Below are positions 35,205-48,096 of a stretch of DNA of 64,000 nt, in pieces. Both the position numbers and the translations under genes were made by a program. Origin of the DNA: Gonocerus acuteangulatus (lineage: Eukaryota > Arthropoda > Insecta > Hemiptera > Coreidae); the NCBI GenBank assembly GCA_946811695.1, contig OX328123.1:120441515-120505514 (forward strand), read 5' to 3'. The first letter of the stretch is position 1. Every line of letters starts with the position of its first letter. The notes below the pieces were generated by a model. The model was given only the letters and a program-made list of their open reading frames with translations, was not told the origin of the DNA and made no database searches.

Positions 35205-38200
35205 TTAACCCCTTCTAATTGCTTCAAGAGCACGCAATATATACAAAAATAAATTCACAATATCTAAGTATAATTCAATTGTAGCAAGAATATACTCCTC
35301 TGGAGAAAGTCTAAGCATGATGTTCTGGAAAAAAAAATGCAATGAAAAAATTTTTCAATGAAAGATTCTATGGAATAAATCAAGCCTTAATTATATAAAT
35401 GATCATTAATTACTAAAGATTCTTTAAACAATTCGATAATATTGAAAATTAAAACAAGGTTAAATATGAAAATTATCACACACTTTAAATTAATAATAAG
35501 AAGTAGAAATAAAATAATTTTGATTATGTTAATTTAGATCAGTTAAGATGATTATGTGGGTCTTTGGACTGTAGATAACAACATTTGGCCTGATAAATTC
35601 AAAAATTTTCTAATTTGTTACATTGATTTTTTTTTAATATATACAACATTTCTAGGGAAAATATTAACAATTTTCCCCCTTCTAATCAAGCCTTGTTTAG
35701 TAAGAGAGAGAAATTTGGTAATATACAGCAATCATTCCATTTTTAAATATATTTTTTGACAAGGATATGTCTTAGCTATGGCCTAGTGTGACGCTAAAAG
35801 TGTAACGCTTTGGCTATGTCCGGACAATGGTACAAGAGGGTTCCGTTGCTATGACGACTAACCCATGTGGTTATTGTACTATCGAAACCATCAACTTTTC
35901 GTAGGTTATGACGTAAAATCATTGGAGATTAAATCAGTGAAGTTAGTTACAGTGTAATATTAAGCATTACTAATAGGCAATAAACAATGGGCCCTCTTCG
36001 AGATGAATAAAAATTGTGTTGATAACTCATTACACTCCCTTTAGACATATCCATGATACAAACTATTTCCTACAGGGTAATTGACCTAGCCTATGACACT
36101 CCCCGTATCTTATGAATGACTTTATCTTCCGGAGTTTACAAATTTTTGTCTGATATATTGTCACAAGCTTGCCAGATAGACTTGAGAGCAGCTTGTGTTT
36201 TTAATCTGGAATTGAACTTTTGTTTTCAATAAAGATAAGGATTAATTTTAGAATGATTGACAAAGATAAATTCAGACAAGACAATTTAGATCTTGACAAG
36301 TATACACACATCACATGTAACTTTTAAGACAGAGGGTAGAAAAATAGAGAAGTTTTGTACAGTCGAGTGTTGTGTGTGGTTCAGGTGCTGCAACGCCCGA
36401 CTCATGTACTGAAGGGCCTGGAGTTCGAAAGCGGTTCATTGTGTTGATACGTCAAATGAAAGATAAATAAAATCCCCAAAAAAACATAAATGTGAAATAG
36501 AGGCCAAGTTCCTCCCCCACAAAGAAACACTCCCTTCCCCAAAAAGCGAGAAATATCTCCTCCTAAAACCTCCAAAAAACGCCTTACCATCCTACACTCC
36601 AAAAAAAGTAGTATGAGTTGGTGTATTAGTTGTACCATATTTTCAACCAAAAATATTTGCCAATACAAGAGATGATACAAGAAAGAAATGTCTAAGTTCA
36701 TTACTTAGAAGACCTCGTAATTACTTACTAAGAAGAGTAAAGACACTTCAACTGACCTTTAAAAACAACAATAAAAATACTTATATCCATTTACTAAAAT
36801 ATCATATTCCTCAACCAGGTATATTCTTAAACTTGGCAATGTTTAGTTTTCTCTCTAAATATAATTTCGGCACAAAAAAAAAACATTGCCAAGTTTAAGA
36901 ATATACCTGGTTGAGGAAAGTGATATTTTAGTAACTGGATATACGTATTTTTATTGTTTTATTTATTGTCTTAGTAAGTAATTACGAGGTCTTCTAAGTA
37001 ATGAACTTGGACATTTCTTTCTTGTATCATCTCTTGTATTGGCAAATATTTTTGGTTGAAAATATGGTACACCTAATACACCAACTCATACTACTTTTTT
37101 TGGAGTGTAGGATGGTAAGGCGTTTTTTGGGGGTTTTAGGAGGAGATATTTCTCGCTTTTCAGGGAAGGGAGTGTTTCTTTGTGGGGGAGGAACTTGGCC
37201 TCTATTTCACATTTATGTTTTTTTTGGGATCTCATTACTTTTTTCTAAGTATTAAATAAAATTTAGTTGCCTCATACCTACTGGCTTTTTTACTTCATAT
37301 AAAACCAGGGTCTTTGGATTCTGCATAAAGTTCTCCTTAATGTTTGATATTTGATACCAGTAATCAACCTACATACATCTAATCACTAGACTAGAAAAGT
37401 TAGAAGCTTTTCCAGATGACAGTACTCTAAAGGTCAAATTGATTGCTCGCCTAACTAAACTATTACACTGTAAAACACAGGAACCTCATCCCGAGGATAA
37501 AGATCACCACAAGGAAAGTGTAGAAGGCCTTCAAGAAAAAGAAAAGAACAAAGACGATACATTTTGGGTTTGTGTTCCTAAACTTTGTAATTTAGATGAC
37601 TTTGAAAAACTTAGTATCAGCTTTCAAGTATATTATGCATTTAACCCTTACGACTTTATTTACAACATTTAAGAAAGAAGTCACACATGTTGTTGTTGAG
37701 ATGCATCGAAATGTTTCTTAAAACATCAAATATAGGTTCTCCTTACCAAGACGATTCATTTGATACCCCACATGATGGGTTTCAGAAGGAATGATGGCTT
37801 TCCGATGGAACAAAAAGAACATAACGTCATAGGTAATATGACTCTCCCGTATCAAGACCTACCTGCGTGCCAAGTTTGGTCAAAATAGGCCAAACGGTTT
37901 GAATTTGTGTAAGGAGCGAACATGCAGACAGACAGCTGAAAGACCTTTTTTACCTATCCTAGTGCATTCCCCGTATCAAGACCCACCTGTGTCCCAAGTT
38001 TGGTCAAGATCGGTCAAACAGTGTGAATTTGTGTAAGGAACGAACATGCAGACAGACAGCTGAAAGACCTTTTTTACCTATCCTAGTGCATTCCCCAGAC
38101 CAAGACCTACCTGTGTGCTAAGTTTGGTCAAAATCGGTCAAACGGTGTGAATTTGTGTAAGGAACAAACATGGAGACAGACAGCTGATAGACGATTTTGG

Positions 38201-41200
38201 CCTAGCCTATGACACTACCCGGATAAAGACCTATCTGTGTACCATGTTTGGTCAAAATAGGTCAAATCGTGTGGATTTGTATAAGGAATAAACAGTTAGG
38301 CAAACAGCTGATAGACGATATTGAACTAGCCTATGATTCTCCCCGTATCAAGACCCATCTGTGTCACAAGTTTGGTCAAAATCGATCAAACGGTTCGGAT
38401 TTATATAAGGAACAAACATACAGACAGCTGGTGTACGATTTTTACCAAGCCTATATGCGCCTAAATGTTTCTTAAAACATCAAATATAGGTTCTTCATAC
38501 CGAGACGATTCATTTGATACCCCACATCAAGGGTTTCGGACGAAATGATGGGTTTACGAAGGAAGTACAAAACTGGCACGCCCCCGCCCCGGAAGCAGCG
38601 TCAAACACAACTTTTCAGGATTTTTTCCTTTAATAACACCTTAATATCTATCATTCTGCAAAATTTCAAGTCTCTAGCATCATGAGAAGTGCCTAATAAT
38701 TTTGATGAGTCAGTGAGTGAGTGAGTCCTATAAATCCCGATTTTCGATCGCTTATATCTCAGAAACTATTCGATGTAGAATTATGAAAATTTCCAGTTTT
38801 ACTTACATCCAGTAGTATAATACCTCTGCAAAATTTCATACCTGGTTGAAAGTTATGAGAGAGTAAAAATCGGCTCTAAGACCTCCTGTAATATACACAC
38901 AGTATGCTTAGGCCGGAACTTGGCCTGGCGCACTACCGTGCGCCTAGACATAATCAGTATTTATAGTATTTCACGTATTGTGATGGTCCTTGAAATGAGA
39001 ATTTGCACACGGCAGAACCATCGAGAATATTTTACTCACGTCGTTCTATCTGAACAGGCTCTAAATAGTTCTCTTAAAAATGTGCACATCCAATGCTTTT
39101 CCTGAAAGTTATATAAATAAGAAAATAGTCGTTACCTGAGTATCGTAAACGATGAACAGAGCAAATACTAAGGCACCAGATATTGAGATGAAAATTTCAA
39201 AAGTGTTGCTATGGATAAACATTTGAAGTAGTCCAGAAACCAATAAAACACAAAGAGCAACAAACAATCTACAAATGCACAAACAAGTATTAATATTGAA
39301 CATAGTTATCGCCTGTGGTGATATTGATAGAAAAAATTGACCTAAAGAATCAACAAAATACAGTAAACTTCCTCTAATCCGCCATCCTATGGTCTGGCAC
39401 GCTTGATAATCCGGCATGGCAGGGTGCCAAGGCCAAACATGAAAATTGCGCCTCTTCAGTTCTTATCATCTTCAGTTCTTATCTTATCATTAATTCTGTG
39501 AAATGCCCACACCAACAACCCTGTGATTTCAGATCGGGCCGTAGACCGATTCCCAGAAACCCTCTCTGTGATCAAATACGTTCTTGTTGCCAGTTTTGTT
39601 TAAAGCTTTTGACTGAGGCAGTATAATTCTAACAGTGTGCAATTTAATTTAATTTTACAGAAAATATGTACTAGTGTTATAGTCTACATTTCATTTAATT
39701 TTCACCTCTATCCATTTTTTTTTTTTTTTCACATGGATCCGATAATCCGAAAAATTTGATAATCCTGTATGCTTCAAGTCCAGAACATGGCGGATTAAAG
39801 GAAGTTAACTGTACTCTTAAATGTAATTTATTCATTTAGAACACCACCTTGTCAATCATTTTTTTCTTAAAGTACATGGTTGCTCGAGGTGAAGGATGAT
39901 GTTCAGGGAAAATGAAAATTGTCACTTTCTTCACAAAAAATTATTTTTAATATGAATGCTAAGTGTTACAATTTTGAGAATGATTTAATAAATTTATAAT
40001 CTCAATTTATTTTTTTTAATTAATGCATAAGATCTCCTCAACCGATTTTGTTAAGATTTAAAACTCACTGAGCACTGAGAGATCTGAAGAAATTTCATAT
40101 TTCCATGGAAATTTAAGAGTGCCATGTATATACATATCTCAATTCTCTAGGAGATATGATGTTTGTTTTTTTTTTTTTACTTTTCTATTTTGTGGTTATA
40201 TTTTCATCATAGACTGTGCAAGCAGTAGATTCATCAGTTTTTATAGAAGCATTACATTCCCCAAATTAAGCTCTATCAAAATTTATCCACGAACCTTTTT
40301 TATAGACAATTTATTAGGCTTTTGATTGATCGGATACCCCCTACCATATTTTCTCAACCGTTTTCTAGACGTTAAATAAAATATAGAAAAATATCCAAAA
40401 ATGCTTAAATCTGCTGATAAAATATTTATATTAAACAGATGAAAAAATTATCAGAATAAAAGAAAAAGAAAATATGAAATCCTTATAATTTAATCAAATA
40501 AACAAATAGGAAAATACTTACATAACTCCAAGAGAAGAAAAATCACGTTTTGTTTGAAACGTGTAGGCAGTAAGACCACCAAGCACTGCCAAAGTGAGGA
40601 ACAAAGCTTGTAGCACAACACCGGCTTCAAAAAACGATACAACGACCCCTATCGAGTATGCTTGTACTACAGTCTAGAAAAGAAATTTTCAATTGAAAGA
40701 ATTAGTAAAATATGAAATGAGCATGTTCAAAATCAAGTAGTTAAGAAAATACTTACAAATACTGACAAAAGAATATAGTTGATTGGAGTCTCTTTCCTTT
40801 TAATGTGCAAAGCAATCAATGTCACTATGCTAATCAGAAATGCAACTAATAACATCCAGTCACTGAAAAAAATTTCACTTAATTACAATCAATATAGATA
40901 TAATAAAGGTTTTATCAGTATAGTGCATAGGATCAACCCTTTTCATTAAAAAAAATCCAAGCAAAATGTGTCTGTATGTCCTACAAAGTTTTTGTAAGAT
41001 ATAACAAGTGCAGGAAGACCTTTGAAATGCTTACAGTATTTTCTAAGTATCCTTAACCGATTAGGGCCATGCGTTACCACATGGTATTTTTATACAATAA
41101 TTGACCCAAGGTGATTCTTGAACTGAAGCAATCCTTAAAATCCCAAAAAAACAACCCTTAAAATATCTCCCCATATTTTATTTGAGCAATGTATCAATTC

Positions 41201-41919
41201 AAGTAAATTAAATAAATAACCTTAAATAAATTAATTAAGCTTCCATTTTCAAACTATGTTTTTATAAATTTTCATGCATGTTAATTAAAGTGTTCTCGAT
41301 GCATTGGAAAAAGACAGGACCTTAACTTGGACGGAAATGAAATTTGTTGCAACGTTGCATATAGTCTTTTAAATTTGTTGTTAGTAATTTAAAAGACATT
41401 CAGAACCTTAATAATTTTTTATAATATATAAAAAAAAATCAGTCCCGTAACAGGCCACAAGGGCCCAGAGGGGCAGATACTGTAGAGGCATCTGATTCTT
41501 GGCCATACGACACACTAGGGAGAAAGTGTGGTCAATACTATGCTCCGGCCGCCTGATTTTCCCCTTGGCTGCTTCGACTGCTAGAGTCATTAGCACCCAA
41601 GGTACCCATTATTAATTAAATTAATTAAAGGCTGGGTGAGCCTAGGGACGTTCTGGGACCCCAAATCCAAAAGCCTCGAACGGCAGCACTAGAAGAAAAA
41701 ATCTTTAGTGCGCGCTCGGGTTTTGAACCTGGTCCTCCAGTTCATTAGTCGAGTGCTCTACCACTGAGCTAACCTCGCCCCCCTTTTATAATATAATAGC
41801 ACAAAAATGAAAAGGGAACTCGGGTAAATTTATCGAGAGCCACAAATAATCCTTCAAAGAGCTGCAGGTTGGCCCCCTCTGCTATATGCCAAGTGTTTTC
41901 ACAAAAAGAACAGACAATA

Positions 41920-41994
<75 letters not shown>

Positions 41995-44900
41995 TCTTTC
42001 ATAATTACAACCTCAATAGCTACATTCTTTCTGAAAGAGCTGAAATAGGATACAAAGACATTTCATAATGTATTCTTTTATAGTTTATGTACGTTAAACC
42101 CAATATAATTTAATTAAAAGTACTACTGTTATTTGTATCTTTCCAGAAAAAAAACAAAAAATCATTTAAAAATAAACTTACTTTTTTTGTACAAATTCAT
42201 GCCCATCTGTCCAAACGTACAAAGTAAATCCAAAAATAGCAGTAACAAAGAGTTGCATAAAGACTAAGGAGTATACTTTTCGTAAAAATCCTGAAAAAAA
42301 AAATAAACAACAACTGAACAAACAACAATCATAGAACTATTAGCTCAATACAAAAGAAAATTTACCGAATTAATATTTTGAGCCAACCAAGCTTATGGTT
42401 AACTCAAGTACATATGGCTTAGTAGGGTGAGCATGTTGTGTGGGAGAAATAGGCTCAAGATAGGGTTGCCTTAGTTAAGTTCGCTCTCTTCGTTTTTCGA
42501 ACTTTCCTGACATGTTTGAAAGGTATTTTCATTATTCCATTAGAATTCTAGGTGCAAGATATTTGTTTGATAGATATTATTGTATTTTGTGTAAGCAAAA
42601 GTCAAGTCCATTTTAGTTTATTTATTTATTTATTTATTTTTTTTGTTATTCATATATCTTCAAAGAGCCATGCTTTGGTATTTACAATAGAAAAACACGC
42701 TTTTAAACTGGAATTAGTTACTGGAAAAAAAATAAATAAAAGTTTTCACTCTGTTCGTCCAAAGCCCTACATAGAAAAAGGAGAATTGAAAGCCGCATAC
42801 ATGAACTGAGCCTGTGTTCCTAGATCTGTTGACGAAATAATACTACGCAAATATCAGACGCAACCATCTAGGCAACTGCCATTATTTGTACGATGCATCA
42901 GTTACGCACAAAATACCAATGTACATCGAAATGAAGTATACGTAAGACGTCCACCAACTTACATACCATGGACTATAAGAAATTTAAAAATTGACATAGG
43001 ACTAACAAAATTTAAAAAATCGAATCCCTTATCTACACGTACATACAAACACATCTTCAAAGCACACCTTGAACAAAACAAAGATACATTATTCATTTTT
43101 CATTCACGGGTCTAAGACTTCACAAGGGACTGGCGCAGCAGCTGTGATTGATAAAAATATTGTTAGCATTAAATTGCCAAGAATCACAAGCAGCTATTCA
43201 GCGGAACTTCATGCCATCTCGCTTGCCTTAGACAATATACAGGACGTAACACAGACTAAGATAACAATTTGTACTGACTCACTTAGCGCAATACTAGGAC
43301 TACAGAACCCGTATAATTTGAACCCACTTAACATACAAATACTAGTACAGATTTACCGGACAAATAAACGGATAACAATATATTGGCTCCCAGGACATGA
43401 GGACATAGAACAAAACACAAATGTTGACAAAATTGCTAAAAATGCTACGAGACGACCTTACCAAGACATATACAATATTACATACCAAGACATATGCAAG
43501 CAGAAGCCAAAACAGCTATCATCGAAAAATTGCAAAGATCTTGGCACACTACTTCGGACAACAAACTAAGAGAAATTAAACAAACAGTTAAAAAATGGCC
43601 ATCAAGCATAAGGCAAACTAGAAGAGAAGTTGTCTTATGCCGCTTAAGAATAGGTCATTCCCGGCTGACACACTTACACCTCATGACGAGACAGGACAGT
43701 CCGACATGCGAAGTATGTAACACTCCACTGACAAGAAAACACATATTGACAGAATGTTTACGGAGACAGAACTATGACTTACCGGACAACATGACTGACC
43801 TACTCTCCCATGGGAGCCAATATATTAACAACATTTACACTTACTTGAAAAACGAAAACTTATTTGACAGAATATGACGACCATACAATAACGAATAATT
43901 ATTCATCATTTTATCAGAAAATAAGTAATATATACAAGTAAGATTCTGTGGAACATGGATAATTTGAACTTCGATAATTCAAAATCGTGGTTAATTCGAA
44001 TATTTCTCTCGGTCCCTAGAATTTAGGACCTAAACAATGTAAAACAATCGTGGTTAATTCAAATTTTTTACAAGTCTTTACCTCCAATGGGAAGTGTTCG
44101 ATCTTAAATCTTGTGAAAATATTCTTCCCTCTGGTAAGAAGGATAGTAAGATACGGATGTAGGGGTTCCGGGACAAGAAGCGCGGCGGTCTCATAGTCTA
44201 GTTCTTGGACTGTAGGAGTTCTGCAAAGTGGTGGGTCGCGCTTCCTTCCTTCCAGGGGTTGTTATAGTTACATCCTGTCATTTTATCCAAGAATTCCCTC
44301 CCATCTTCATTTCTTATTCAGTTATAAGTCAGTCAGCGCATAGATCTGTTTTATTGTTTGTTCCTTGAATTCCTGGTAAACAGTGCAGTTCAGTGAGTTG
44401 TTGATTTAAGATGTCGAAGCCTAGAAGTTATAAAACTTCAACGTTGTCAGAGAAAATAGCTGCGATTAAAGAAGTTGAAATATAAGAAAGAAAAAATCGG
44501 AAATTGCCAAGGATTCCTCCTAACACTTTATCAACTTACCTGAAAAATAAAGAAAAAATTCTTGCCCATGAAAATGACTTTTTTCCAAAACAATAGACTT
44601 TTATTTTTACTTTTTTGATGAATTATTTATTACTTATGTACGTAATCATCAATTTATGAAATGTTTGTTATTGTTTAAATAAAATGTATGTATTTTTTAA
44701 ATTAAAAAAGGCTGTCACGCAGGAGCTGCATAACTAAGCACTTTCCTCAGTATTTAGGTAGTGAAGATTGCATTCCTGAATAATTTTCTAAAAAAAAAAA
44801 ACTATATAAATAAAATAAAAACATGAACTTAATAAAAACTTCATATTTTCGTCTTTTGAACTGACGCAGGAAGAGGATACAGGACTGTAGGGGGACTTCC

Positions 44901-45538
44901 CACTTGTGGTAGAAAGCGCTCTTAGAGGCGGCTTTGTGAACCTAATTCTGGCGGGCTAATTGTATTGAAATATAGTACAGAGTAAACCCCCCTTTCCGAT
45001 AAGACCGATTTAGCTCCTTTTTACAACACTTCTTTCTTATGAATTACCCACGACGTATACCAAGTTTCGTTACAATACCGCAGAAATTACGACCGGTATG
45101 AGTATATTAGTAATTTGGGTCCGAGTAAACCCCCCCTTCTAATGAACCGATTAAGTTTATTTTTACAATACATTTCTCTGTAGATTACCACTACAAATAC
45201 CGAGTTTTGTTGGAAATACAACAAAAATTACGGCTGGTAGTGGCAAATTGGTTATGTGGGTCCGGAGTAAGCCCCCCTTCGAATGGACCGATTTAGTTTA
45301 TTTGTACAACACATTTTTCTCTGTAGATTACCAATACGAATACCAAGTTTCGTTGAAATATATCAAAAACTACGCTGGCATTGTCAAATAAGTGTTTTGG
45401 GTCTGGGATAAACCCCCCCCCCTTCCGTTGGACCGATTTTGGTGGTTTACAAACTCGTTCAATCGTTTGATAATTGAACGCTGTATACCAAGTTTCGTGA
45501 CGAAAAAACAAAAACTCTGGCCGCTATCGTGTTAACAG

Positions 45539-45596
<58 letters not shown>

Positions 45597-47033
45597 ATAT
45601 GTATATATATATGTGTGTGTGTATATATATATAAATTTTAACGGGGGTCATTTTCGGTTTCTACTAGGTAGGATCGATAAAGATTTGCAGACATTTTTCA
45701 AAAATTCCGTCATGAGTGCAACCTCAATAGCTACTTTCCTTCGGAGGAAAGTGCTAAAATGTGAAAATATGAAATTCTATTTTTTACCCCTTTATTTCCA
45801 AAAACTTTTGTAATTCGAATTTTGGATAATTCGAACTTTTTTATCGGTCCCTAGGGGTTCGAATTATCCAAGTTCTACTGTATGTACATTCAAATACTAA
45901 ACAAACGCACTGATGAACACATGACTAAATATAAAAGTAACTCTTACCATAAACAATACGTATAGGTACTCTAGACAATATCTACATTTATCCAGACTGA
46001 TTTTTTTTTTTTAGTTATTATGTTCTTAAAAGTCTGATTCGCAGGAACTGCGTCATCTTAGCGCAGTTCCGTTCTTATCTCTAGTGTTTATGAAGGCATA
46101 GAATAGAAACAGTTATTACTTTGTTTAGATCAATAGCGAAACACCTATCCAAATGAAATCTCAAACAAACCAGTCTTGAAAGGTCTTGATTTACAATCTT
46201 ACCTGTATGGGTCAGCTATCCCATAAGTCGGGCAGAAAGGCCTCCGCTCAGAGGCATTTGGAAAGCCTTGGGATCTCTCTCTTTGAACGCTACATTTTTA
46301 ACAATAAATTGATCTTCTTATTTTACTTAATCTGTTTTATTGTCAAATACACTATCCGAATATAAGCAATTTAAAAATAACAAGGAATAAAAAGAACCGT
46401 TCGAATAAACGAAATCAATTACTTTAAAGTTTTAAGCACTTATTTCTCCGATTGACATCGCCTAATCAAAACTTTCATTAGAACCATTTTTGTAGAGCAT
46501 TTAGTAAGCTTTCTAATGGTAATCTTACGTTTCGCAAGATTCTCAACCTCTTTCGAAATATTAAGGAAAGTATACAAAGTTACCAAAATTTGTTATGTCT
46601 GTTAATAAAATATTTTATTCTAACCCTTCCTTAACTCCAAACGTAACAAAAATTTCAACATATTAGTTTTAATGAAAGTAGAACATGCAGCAAATGTTTC
46701 AACTGAATCCCATGATTATAAGTACCAAAACCAAAAACGGTACTCAAAAACTATTTTTCCAATTTTCTCGAAAACGGTTAAAGCTATCGCCTTGAAAATG
46801 GTTTCATTCATTTTCCTAGCCCAAGAAGCCTATAAAACGAGTACTTACAAGCTTATGAACTCAAAAAAACGTAAGCTTTACGATTTTTTTTGCGCGAATT
46901 TCGCCCCAAACGCCATCTTCCAGTGAGCGGATTCTGCTGGTTAATGAACTTGACCTTTAAAATTGGAAGACGGATTTTTGTACCAAATTTCATCACAATC
47001 GGACCATTAGGGAAGCCAGAAATGAGCGAACAG

Positions 47034-47110
<77 letters not shown>

Positions 47111-48025
47111 AATTTGAACCACCCTTATTTTCGGTCTCTAGGGGTTCCGAAATGCGAAATTTTCTAGTCGGCACTTCCGGATTGTTTCATTGTATCAACC
47201 TTATAAGCGGGGTTCCTCCCTATGGGGGAGGGAGGAACCGCGCTAAAACTAATGTTTTGACTGTTTTATCGCCTAGTAACGATAATAACAATAAATAAAT
47301 AAAGGAGAGAAAATTTTTAGTTAAATAATTATAATTTTTATTGCCAGTAAAGAATATATCAATTCCATTTTATTATGAAATTAAAAAATAAATATATGTT
47401 AAAAGAATAAACAGCTAAAATTTTTTTTTTTTAGTTTTAATTTATAATATTCGTATATTATAAAACTGATATAATACATTTAGAAAAATAGACTAGTAGG
47501 AATAGAAAAAGAGGAGGGTGCACTGTTCACTCACGCCTGGCCTGAAGATCTGTTTACCTCAGGCCAGGAGAGGCAGTAGCCGGCAGCCCCCTTCTTCATG
47601 TCTAGGCTAATGCACAGTACACCTACTTTTCAGTCTGTAAAGGATTAATTGTCCGAAAAAATTGCAATTATATTGAGGAAACCACATATTAAAATGACCC
47701 TTTAAAATAATAATCCTTTAATTTTGTAAATAACGGAATAGGGTCTGTGTACCAGATGTATCAGAACAGGGTTTTGTAAATGAAAGAATTTAGTTTGTGG
47801 CACTTTAAATGAACATATGAATATAAAGAAAGTAGATAATGAACCCTACAACTTTTTCTGATATGTTTTGGACATTTAGCTCAAAATTAGCTTTTGGACA
47901 CCATAGGTCACTCTGTATATATGTGTGAGAATTCACTACAGATTCAAAGGCATTGTAGTGCCTAAAGGCTAAGATGCTCAGCCCCTATGTATTGTGTTGT
48001 ATATGAGAGTGAATAAGTGACTATT

Positions 48026-48096
<71 letters not shown>

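Larger units (their letters stand above)
43946..45880 (+). mobile_element. Pogo/Tigger-like transposon relic, split by family B
   Basis: The ends are CTGTGGAACATGGATAATTTG and the complement of CAGTAGAACTTGGATAATTC, followed by TA. Internal blocks 'aattcgaa' and 'cggtccctag' occur near both ends. The relic contains the start of a CENP-B-type transposase (44,411-44,596). A complete family B element (44,704-45,759) is inserted inside, and most of the transposase is gone. Confidence 0.75.

Noticed and set aside
36402..37255. Paired open frames sharing [15 protein letters not shown] in opposite orientation
   Set aside because: They are the same palindrome arm read twice. No homologous domain or start context was recognised, so they are not called as genes.
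41705..41783. Functional tRNA gene on the minus strand
   Set aside because: A and B boxes are good, but the acceptor stem does not pair, and a SINE-like body follows directly.
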